Below are positions 6,746 to 11,627 of a DNA stretch of 11,627 bases, in pieces. Where the stretch lies: assembly GCA_000991645.1 (NCBI GenBank), contig LBRX01000018.1, forward strand, positions 25,427 through 37,053. Reading direction: 5' to 3'. The position numbers and the translations under genes were made by a program. Origin of the DNA: Candidatus Moranbacteria bacterium GW2011_GWE2_36_40 (lineage in GTDB: Bacteria > Patescibacteriota > Minisyncoccia > Moranbacterales > GWC2-37-73). The notes under the pieces were generated by a model. The model saw only the letters and a list, made by a program, of their open reading frames with translations. It made no database searches and was not told where the DNA came from. Every line of letters starts with the position of its first letter. Position 1 is the stretch's first letter.

Positions 6746-6779
6746 AATAATATAAATTTAAAAAGTAAATTATATTATT
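6746..6779. terminator. AT-only hairpin after the 373-aa gene
   Basis: AATAATATAA and TTTA (6746-6755, 6757-6760) pair with TAAA and TTATATTATT (6766-6779), leaving one bulged A and a 5-nt loop. On the plus strand it is followed by a T run; on the minus strand it lies about 50 bp after the stop of the upstream gene. Terminator function is uncertain because the stem has no G/C pair. Confidence 0.35.
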
Positions 6780-6812
6780 TTTTATCCGTAATTGAACGTA
6801 CTTATTAACAAG

Positions 6813-6821
6813 TTATCCACA
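6813..6821 (+). promoter_or_regulatory. Isolated perfect DnaA-box 9-mer
   Basis: TTATCCACA again matches consensus exactly, 8 bp past the stop of the gene ending at 6830. It is about 2 kb from the 4267-4775 cluster and in the same orientation. It may be a DnaA-titrating site or chance. Confidence 0.35.
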
Positions 6822-6829
6822 AATTGGTA

Positions 6830-7951
6830 CTAATTTGTAATTTCCAGGGGGAGAATTTTTCCTGAATCCGTATTCTCTTGCGCTGTGTCATTAGTGGAAA
6901 TTATTTTTTTGTCGATAACAGCTCTTAATGTTTCTTTGCTTGTTGCAAAAATAAAAAACGTGTTTTCTGAAAGATAGTCGATAGAAATATTTTTTTCTTG
7001 ATTGAGGTTTGTATATTTTGTTTTGTGACCAGCATATTCTCCGTCACTAAAAGGTATATTCTTATTTTCAATTTTTTCTCCCAAAAATAATGGAGTTATG
7101 TTTTTGGAAAAGGTTTTTTCTTGTGCAACTATTTCTTTATTGAATAGATCCTTGTTTGATATGGTTGTTGAAATAGCTGTGCGCATTTTTCCATTGTCAT
7201 TATATATAAACAGTGAAAATTCTGGTGCAAGGCTGTTTAAGATGCTTTGCGAAAAAGTTAATTCTGCAGCAGTAGCAAAAATTTGAAAAGCAATTGGGTT
7301 ATTATTTGCATCTACAGCAATAAATTCATAAAGATTTTTTTGTTGATTTTCTTCTGTAAGTGTTGCAATCTCTTCCGAAAGACTCTTAATTGTTTGAGAA
7401 ATACCTTTTGCATCTATGGTTATTAAATCAAAAACAATAAAATTGGATTTATCTTTTGAAAATTTTTCTGGTTGAGCTATAGGTTCCTCTGTTGCTACTG
7501 GCTCTGGTGTTGACGTTGCTGGAATTTCTTCAACAGGTAGCTCGATGGGTTGTGGTGTTTCTGTGATTTGTTGTGATGATTTTGTTGACCAAAAATAATA
7601 GCCTCCAACTCCAATAGCGCTGACAGTTAAAATGAATATAATAGAAAGAATAATCTTAAAAATAAGAGGTTTTTTTTCTTCAGACAACATTTCTGTGGCC
7701 GGTTCTTCAATGTTTTCTACAGCAGATTCTTGTCTAATAATATTTTCCTCTTTCGTTTCGAAAGGACTTGAGGAATCATTTGTTGAAAATTCAGCTGCTG
7801 GCTGAGGAGCTAAGCTCCCAATATTGTTTTGTGTAATGGGCAATTTTTCTTCCAATGAAGATGTTTTTGGTGCAGAGTTGGTTTGTTTTTGTAGCAAATC
7901 ATCTTGCATTGTGCGAATAGAAAAATTTGCTGGATCAAGTTGTGTGGCCAT
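6830..7951 (-). CDS. Single-pass membrane protein with Pro/Glu-rich linker and outer domain, unknown function
   Basis: From ATG 7949-7951 the protein has 373 residues. Residues 1-95 are polar and probably disordered, starting MATQLDPANFSIRTMQDDLL. Residues 96-121 form one membrane helix, KKP|LIFKIILSIIFILT...GVGGYYFW. Residues about 130-163 are a Pro/Thr/Glu-rich spacer, and about 164-360 form a mixed alpha/beta domain outside the membrane. There are no cysteines or recognised catalytic motifs, so I cannot name a family. The frame stays open to an ATG at 7991-7993, but that start would fall inside the pnp terminator hairpin, so the downstream Met is preferred. No Shine-Dalgarno sequence is visible. 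The short cytosolic SIRTM..D segment followed by one helix and an outer domain is a layout I associate with Patescibacteria. A role as an envelope-bound sensor or anchor would be a guess. Confidence 0.85.
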   Translation of the reverse strand: MATQLDPANFSIRTMQDDLLQKQTNSAPKTSSLEEKLPITQNNIGSLAPQPAAEFSTNDSSSPFETKEENIIRQESAVENIEEPATEMLSEEKKPLIFKIILSIIFILTVSAIGVGGYYFWSTKSSQQITETPQPIELPVEEIPATSTPEPVATEEPIAQPEKFSKDKSNFIVFDLITIDAKGISQTIKSLSEEIATLTEENQQKNLYEFIAVDANNNPIAFQIFATAAELTFSQSILNSLAPEFSLFIYNDNGKMRTAISTTISNKDLFNKEIVAQEKTFSKNITPLFLGEKIENKNIPFSDGEYAGHKTKYTNLNQEKNISIDYLSENTFFIFATSKETLRAVIDKKIISTNDTAQENTDSGKILPLEITN

Positions 7952-7991
7952 GTTTTTATTTTTAGAAATGATATTTTTATTTTTGAATAAC

Positions 7992-8026
7992 AAAAAAATA
8001 GAAGCACTTTAACGTGCTTCTATTTT
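7992..8026 (-). terminator. Intrinsic terminator of pnp
   Basis: A perfect 13-bp stem (arms 7995-8007 and 8014-8026, core GAAGCAC/GTGCTTC) has a 6-nt loop. On the minus strand it is followed by a run of seven T's. It begins 30 bp after the pnp stop. It also argues against the longer start of the next gene. Confidence 0.92.
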
Positions 8027-8056
8027 ACATCAGATTGAATAAATTGCCAAGAAAAT

Positions 8057-10162
8057 TTATGCTTGGGCGCTTACATTTTTAGCAGTAAGATTTATTCTGC
8101 CTTGATCGTCAATAAGCTTTACCTTGACTGGAATAATGTCGCCCACTTTTACAACATCTTCAATATGATCAATGCGTTTGTCTGAAAATTCAGAAATATG
8201 AATCAAACCTTCTTGTCCTGGAAGTATTTCAGCAAAAGCACCAAAGGTCATAAGTCGTGTAATTTTAGCGTTGAAAGCTTCCCCTGGTTTTACTTCATGA
8301 GTAAGGTTATCAATCCATTGTTGTGCTTTTTTGGCTGAAGCTTCATCAACTGAGGTGATAAAGATTGAACCATCATCTTCAATGTCAATTTGTACGCCAG
8401 TTTCATCAATAATTTCGTTGATGATTTTTCCACCAGTACCGATAACATTCCTAATCTTAGAAGGATTAATATGCATGGTGATTATTCTTGGTGCATATTG
8501 TGACATATTTTCGCGATGAGTTGGCAAAGTTTCGAGCATAATAGCCAGAATTTCTGCTCGGTTTATTTTTGATTGTGTCAGCACTGCGCTAAGCATCTCA
8601 ACTGTGATTCCATCAACTTTAACATCCATTTGCAGAGCTGTAATTCCGTTTACTGTTCCAGCAGCTTTGAAATCCATGTCTCCGTAATGATCTTCCAATC
8701 CTTGAATGTCAGTTAAAACTTTAAACTTGTCATCTTTACCAACAATAATTCCCATTGCAATTCCACTTACTGGACGAATGATTGGTACACCAGCATCCAT
8801 AAGAGACAATGTTGAGCCACAAGTCGAAGCCATTGAAGAAGAACCATTTGATTCTAAAATTTCAGAAACCAATAAAATTGTGTATGGAAAATTTTCTTTA
8901 GCGGGAATAACTGGCACAAGCGCTCGTTCAGCAAGTGCTCCATGTCCAATTTCTCTTCTTCCTGGTCCACGCATTGGACGAACTTCTCCCACTGAAAATG
9001 GAGGAAAATTGTAATGATGGATGTATCTTTTTTTAATGTCAACTTCCATTGTGTCGATAAATTGTTCATCCCCAGGAGAGCCAAGAGTTGTTACTGTTAA
9101 GGCTTGTGTTTCGCCTCGAGTGAAAACTGCAGAGCCATGTGTTCGTGGAAGAAGACTGGTAATACAAGAAATGCTTCTAACTTCATTTAATTTGCGACCA
9201 TCTGGACGTTGCTCATTTTCTAAAATATTTTGATGCACAATTTCATCAGATGTTTCTTCAAAAACCTGCTCAGCAATTTCCTTTAGCTTGTCAGCTTCTT
9301 CGGGATATTTTTCCTTAAGAATCGTGTTAATTTTTTCTTTGATAACTTTCATTTTCTCTTCAATCACAAATTTTTCTTTGTGATAAAGAATTTCTGAAAG
9401 ATTTTCTGCAAGATAAAGTTCTTTTATTTCTTTTTCAATTTCAGGATCTGCTGCCAAAAGAGCTGGTGCAGATTTTTCGAGGCCAACCTCAGTTACAACC
9501 TCATCAATAAGCGCAGTAATTTTTTTGATAGCTTCATGCCCAAAAGCAAAGGCAGCTACAACATCTTCTTCTGGAACTTCTTTCATTCCAGCTTCAATCA
9601 TATTAATTTTGTCCTTTGTTCCAGCGATAATAAGATCAATGTCGCCTTCAGCTACTTCTCCATTAACCGGATTTAGAATAAATTCACCATTAAGACGTCC
9701 AACACGAACTGCACCAATAGGACCATTCCAAGGAATGTTTGAGATTGAAAGTGCTGTTGAAGCAGCAATCATTGAAACTATTGCTGGATCATTTTCTCCA
9801 TCAATAGAAAGCACTGTGACCACAACTTGCACATCATTTCGCATGCGAGGATTGAAAAGCGGTCTGATTGTGCGGTCAACAACTCTTCCGGTCAAAACTG
9901 CTTCATCAGAAGGTCGTCCTTCACGTTTAATAAAACGAGAACCTTTAATTTTACCAGCTGCGTAATAACGCTCTTCGTAATCAACCATAAGTGGAAAATA
10001 TCCACCAATTCGTGATGCTCCTTTGCTCATAACCGCAGTTGCCAAGACAACAGTGTCACCATAACGCACTGTTACTGCTCCATTTGCTTGCTTAGCAAGA
10101 AGACCAGTCTCAATAACGAGCTCTCTTCCACCAATTTGCAGAGACCATTTTTTTTGTGCCAT
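8057..10162 (-). CDS. pnp: Polyribonucleotide nucleotidyltransferase (PNPase)
   Basis: PNPase degrades RNA 3'-to-5' by phosphorolysis and can add tails. The 701-residue protein is complete. A first RNase PH domain (about 10-140) holds RFIKREGRPSDEAVLTGR, and an all-alpha linker follows (about 145-300). The second RNase PH domain (about 315-540) has RPDGRK, RPMRGPGRREIGHGALAERAL, the phosphate-binding SNGSSSMASTCG and the catalytic-Asp segment DHYGDMDFKAAGT. A KH domain has the IGTGGK loop, and an S1 domain reads GEAFNAKITRLMTFGAFAEI...LIHISEFS. All expected active-site residues appear intact. An in-frame ATG three codons earlier (10169-10171) is equally possible. The usual rpsO-pnp pairing is kept here but with an NYN nuclease gene between. 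A 338-bp leader region with hairpins precedes it, as expected for a gene often under RNA-level autocontrol. Confidence 0.98.
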   Translation of the reverse strand: MAQKKWSLQIGGRELVIETGLLAKQANGAVTVRYGDTVVLATAVMSKGASRIGGYFPLMVDYEERYYAAGKIKGSRFIKREGRPSDEAVLTGRVVDRTIRPLFNPRMRNDVQVVVTVLSIDGENDPAIVSMIAASTALSISNIPWNGPIGAVRVGRLNGEFILNPVNGEVAEGDIDLIIAGTKDKINMIEAGMKEVPEEDVVAAFAFGHEAIKKITALIDEVVTEVGLEKSAPALLAADPEIEKEIKELYLAENLSEILYHKEKFVIEEKMKVIKEKINTILKEKYPEEADKLKEIAEQVFEETSDEIVHQNILENEQRPDGRKLNEVRSISCITSLLPRTHGSAVFTRGETQALTVTTLGSPGDEQFIDTMEVDIKKRYIHHYNFPPFSVGEVRPMRGPGRREIGHGALAERALVPVIPAKENFPYTILLVSEILESNGSSSMASTCGSTLSLMDAGVPIIRPVSGIAMGIIVGKDDKFKVLTDIQGLEDHYGDMDFKAAGTVNGITALQMDVKVDGITVEMLSAVLTQSKINRAEILAIMLETLPTHRENMSQYAPRIITMHINPSKIRNVIGTGGKIINEIIDETGVQIDIEDDGSIFITSVDEASAKKAQQWIDNLTHEVKPGEAFNAKITRLMTFGAFAEILPGQEGLIHISEFSDKRIDHIEDVVKVGDIIPVKVKLIDDQGRINLTAKNVSAQA

Positions 10163-10324
10163 AAAACACATTAACCACGATCAGCAACGTTAATAAGGCA
10201 AAAGACCGCAAGAAGCGGAAAAACAACAACTGAAGACTCAATAGAATTAAGTTCTCGACTGTGGTTTGTCTGCTTGGCGAAAAATTGTCAAACTAAGGCA
10301 CTAATAAAGGTTTTTTAAAATAAT

Positions 10325-10352
10325 TTATTAAACCTACTAACACTCAAAACAA
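10325..10352 (-). promoter_or_regulatory. Weak pnp promoter candidate
   Basis: The minus strand reads TTGTTT (10347-10352), a 16-bp spacer and TAATAA (10325-10330). This would give a leader of about 155 nt before the pnp ATG. The match is modest in AT-rich DNA. Confidence 0.25.
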
Positions 10353-10384
10353 TAGCTTATTTAAGGCATTTTGTCAAACAAAAT

Positions 10385-10497
10385 AACCGATACGAAACTA
10401 CAAATGAAAAACGAATCTACGAAAGCACTTTCTGTGCATGACACAATAGCGCTTTTTGTTTGTAGATTCGTATATGTTTCGTAGTTTCGTATCGGTT
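10385..10497. repeat. 113-bp multi-stem palindromic element built from a 10-mer
   Basis: The outer arms of 17 bp (10385-10401 and 10481-10497) and inner arms of 10 bp (10411-10420 and 10462-10471) are exact inverted repeats, separated by symmetric 9-nt internal loops. A small TGTG/CACA hairpin lies in the centre. Both arms are made of the word ACGAA(A/T)CTAC repeated every 19 bp. It starts 12 bp past the NYN gene stop and is followed on the minus strand by a T-rich tail, so it may also stop transcription. It resembles a REP- or MITE-like unit. Confidence 0.8.
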
Positions 10498-10509
10498 TGC
10501 AGCGTTGTT

Positions 10510-11025
10510 TTATTTTTTATTCCCAGTATAGATCAAAAATTTCTTTTTGTTCTCAGATAAGTCTGTAAAACCGTCCAATGCTTCCCCCAGCTTTGCGCTG
10601 GTGCTTTCACCAAAAGCCATGCCTTCCACTCGGCATCCCGTTGTGCTTTGGATGTATTCAACTAATGGAATATAGTCACCGTCGCCAGAAACCAAGACGA
10701 TCACATCTAAACTTTTGGAGAGCTTAATAGCATCAACTGCAATTCCCACATCCCAATCACCTTTCTTGGCTCCACCTGGGAAAATTTGCAAGTCTTTGGT
10801 TTTTACTTCAAATCCTTGTTTTTCCAATGCTTCAAAAAATTTTTCTTCTTGGCCTTCCAAGGTCTTGATTCCGTAGGCAATGGCGCGAATGAAAATTCTT
10901 TCTCCAACAGCCTCTTCAAGAACTTTTTGAAAGTTCACCTTCTTGCCGTATAAAGCCTTGGCGCTGTAATAGAGGTTTTGAATGTCGACCAGCACACCGA
11001 CACGTTGTTCTTTTGATCGTAGCAT
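10510..11025 (-). CDS. NYN-domain (LabA/DUF88-like) ribonuclease-fold protein
   Basis: This 171-residue protein is a single PIN-like NYN domain. The acidic active-site positions are intact: VGVLVDIQNLYYSAK near residues 9-23 (first Asp and the Asn), KKGDWDVGIAVDAI near 87-100, and VLVSGDGDYIPLVEYI near 110-125 (the SGDGDF/Y signature). A C-terminal GMAFGESTSAKLGEALDGFTDL matches the last strand and helix of LabA-type proteins. Such proteins are thought to be metal-dependent RNases, though substrates are known for few. It lies between rpsO and pnp on the same strand, so it may act in RNA turnover with PNPase; that is an inference from position. The upstream spacer holds a MITE-like element, so this gene may have its own promoter. 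Confidence 0.93.
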   Translation of the reverse strand: MLRSKEQRVGVLVDIQNLYYSAKALYGKKVNFQKVLEEAVGERIFIRAIAYGIKTLEGQEEKFFEALEKQGFEVKTKDLQIFPGGAKKGDWDVGIAVDAIKLSKSLDVIVLVSGDGDYIPLVEYIQSTTGCRVEGMAFGESTSAKLGEALDGFTDLSENKKKFLIYTGNKK

Positions 11026-11055
11026 AAAAATATAAATTAAAGTGAATTACAATTG

Positions 11056-11166
11056 TGTCATATGAAAATGGGAATCCAGGTTCGATACAAAGCATTACTA
11101 CTTTATCAAATAAAAAATTTATCGAGACTAGTAAGGGATGGATTCTGGGTTAAGCCCAGAATGACA
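11056..11166. mobile_element. MITE-like element with TGTCAT...ATGACA ends
   Basis: The left end TGTCAT...GAATCCA (11056-11078) is mirrored by the right end TGGATTC...ATGACA (11139-11166). The right end folds into ATTCTGGG/CCCAGAAT. TGGATTC-hairpin-GAATGACA intergenic repeats occur in many bacterial genomes, as I recall from general knowledge. The element has no ORF. It lies between the rpsO terminator and the NYN gene start. No clear target-site duplication is visible. Confidence 0.5.
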
Positions 11167-11170
11167 ATAA

Positions 11171-11203
11171 ATAAAAACAAAAGACAGGGAAACCTGTCTT
11201 TTG
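11171..11203 (-). terminator. Intrinsic terminator of rpsO
   Basis: An exact 11-bp stem CAAAAGACAGG/CCTGTCTTTTG (arms 11178-11188 and 11193-11203) encloses the plus-strand loop GAAA. On the minus strand it is followed by a T-rich run. It starts 10 bp after the rpsO stop codon. Confidence 0.93.
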
Positions 11204-11213
11204 AAAGTAGTTC

Positions 11214-11439
11214 TTAACCTTTAAGGCCAAGTTCCTTGATAATTTTTTTGTAAGATTTCTCGTTTGTCTTTTCAAGATATGCAAGCAACTTTCGTCTTTT
11301 TGCAACCATTTTGATGAGAAGTTAATTTCTTAATTCTCTCTGTGAACATTGCAACTTGATATTCTGGAGAACCAGTATCTTTGTCGTGACGTTTCACGTC
11401 TTTTGTTACTTTTTCCTTTTGCTTGTGCGTTAAAGCCAT
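11214..11439 (-). pseudogene. rpsO: Ribosomal protein S15, internally deleted and frameshifted
   Basis: S15 binds 16S rRNA in the small-subunit platform. From ATG 11437-11439 the frame reads MALTHKQKEKV...DTGSPEYQVAMFTERIKKLTSH, a good S15 N-terminal half. After CAT (11314-11316) it shifts: the old frame runs 14 more codons to a TGA at 11272. The rest of S15, MVAKRRKLLAYLEKTNEKSY then KKIIKELGLKG, continues in another frame to TAA at 11214. Compared with the 89-residue family, about 15 residues (the LK.H.KD.HSRRGLL block that contacts rRNA) are absent, matching a 44-nt loss at about 11313. With those bases restored the gene would be exactly 89 codons plus stop. The remaining codons, leader and terminator look well kept, so it is either a very recent deletion or a sequencing or assembly error. 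The N-terminally longer frame upstream (to 11553) is non-coding leader. Confidence 0.85.
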
Positions 11440-11466
11440 AGCATTTTGTGTGGCAACATACTCGTC

Positions 11467-11511
11467 TTGGTTACCTTGAAGCTCTTGCTTCAATGAAAGG
11501 CCGAAGACCAA
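11467..11511 (-). promoter_or_regulatory. Probable S15 autoregulatory leader structure
   Basis: The rpsO leader RNA has two adjacent hairpins: GGTC-TTC-GGCC (11499-11509), whose stem contains G-C next to U-G, and TTGAAGC-AAGA-GCTTCAA (11476-11493). They lie between UUGGU (11507-11511) and ACCAA (11467-11471), which could close a multi-branch fold; UUGGU overlaps hairpin one, so the two are exclusive. S15 represses its own mRNA in several phyla by binding varied leader folds with a GU/GC motif. The structure ends about 28 nt before the ATG. Function is inferred. Confidence 0.45.
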
Positions 11512-11558
11512 TAAGTGCTCAAATATTAATTTAAGTGGTCTTAAGTTAACCACGGATT

Positions 11559-11613
11559 AGTGTTAAAATATAGTCATAGGTCGTACAAACTTTTGACATA
11601 ACATTTTAACACT
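11559..11613. repeat. 11-bp inverted repeat upstream of rpsO
   Basis: AGTGTTAAAAT (11559-11569) and ATTTTAACACT (11603-11613) are exact inverted copies 33 bp apart. They flank the region where the rpsO promoter should lie; no convincing -35/-10 pair is seen. They may be an operator or a chance AT-rich match. Confidence 0.4.
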
Positions 11614-11627
11614 CATCTATGAAACCT

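Larger units (their letters stand above)
10172..10509. other. 338-bp pnp upstream region
   Basis: I see no gene here. Going toward pnp it holds the large palindrome (10385-10497), a weak promoter candidate (10325-10352), a stem ACTTAA/TTGAGT (10235-10251, fully paired only as minus-strand RNA) and a short GC stem CCGC/GCGG (10206-10218) followed on the minus strand by TCTTTT. The last could act as a leader hairpin or mild attenuator of pnp. Confidence 0.5.

Noticed and set aside
7952..7993. Longer start for the 373-aa membrane protein
   Set aside because: The added 14 codons begin inside the pnp terminator hairpin and are only Lys/Asn-rich, so the downstream Met is better.
10286..10291. Exact TTGACA on the minus strand upstream of pnp
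   Set aside because: The bases at the right distance read CAAACC, not a -10 element.
436..11025. UGA recoding (code 25, as in Gracilibacteria), because gene stops are only TAA or TAG
   Set aside because: Long genes read cleanly with no in-frame TGA, and the sample of stops is small in AT-rich DNA.
11076..11094. GGTTCGATAC resembling a tRNA T-loop
   Set aside because: The flanking bases do not form a T-stem and no acceptor or anticodon arm can be built; it belongs to the MITE-like element.
11440..11553. N-terminal extension of the S15 frame up to an ATG at 11553
   Set aside because: The extra 38 residues do not resemble S15, and the DNA forms the leader hairpins. The standard MALT start lies at 11439.

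Overview
The window looks like a chromosomal piece of an AT-rich member of the Candidate Phyla Radiation (Patescibacteria), possibly a Falkowbacteria-like lineage. The signs are genes packed almost entirely on one strand, very AT-rich spacers, few recognisable Shine-Dalgarno sites, and several single-pass or secreted proteins of a style common in that group. The placement is inference; no taxonomic marker could be searched. Every gene I support lies on the minus strand, so transcription runs from high to low coordinates.

Layout along transcription. At the right edge (11214-11439) is rpsO (ribosomal protein S15), preceded by a two-hairpin leader. It lacks about 44 nt of the RNA-binding core and is frameshifted. 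A strong terminator and a 111-bp MITE-like element follow. Next come a LabA/DUF88-type NYN ribonuclease (10510-11025), a 113-bp complex palindrome, and pnp (8057-10162), which ends in a textbook terminator. A one-TM protein with an outer domain (6830-7951) follows.

Then comes a 792-bp gene-free stretch (6038-6829). It has a near-consensus promoter and, about 570 bp downstream, a hairpin-plus-U terminator, with no convincing ORF between. It also holds a perfect 21-bp inverted repeat and several other stems. This is my best candidate for an undescribed structured RNA.

A small housekeeping cluster follows: yraN (UPF0102 nuclease-fold), a DksA/TraR zinc-finger regulator and lspA (lipoprotein signal peptidase). 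After it lies a 500-bp, extremely AT-rich spacer (4267-4766) with several DnaA-box-like 9-mers, a possible replication-origin or DnaA-binding region.

The last block has three tightly spaced genes: a CPBP-like membrane protein with no histidine at all, a 1060-residue secreted and membrane-anchored protein with Ig/PKD-like strands and Ca-binding loops, and the start of a small secreted Cys-containing protein cut by the window edge. The 16-bp and 18-bp gaps suggest one operon, probably for a cell-surface or pilus/secretion-like structure.

The rpsO-NYN-pnp region concerns RNA metabolism. LspA and the membrane or exported proteins make the left half envelope-oriented. All gene ends seen use TAA or TAG, and the long ORFs are intact under the standard code.
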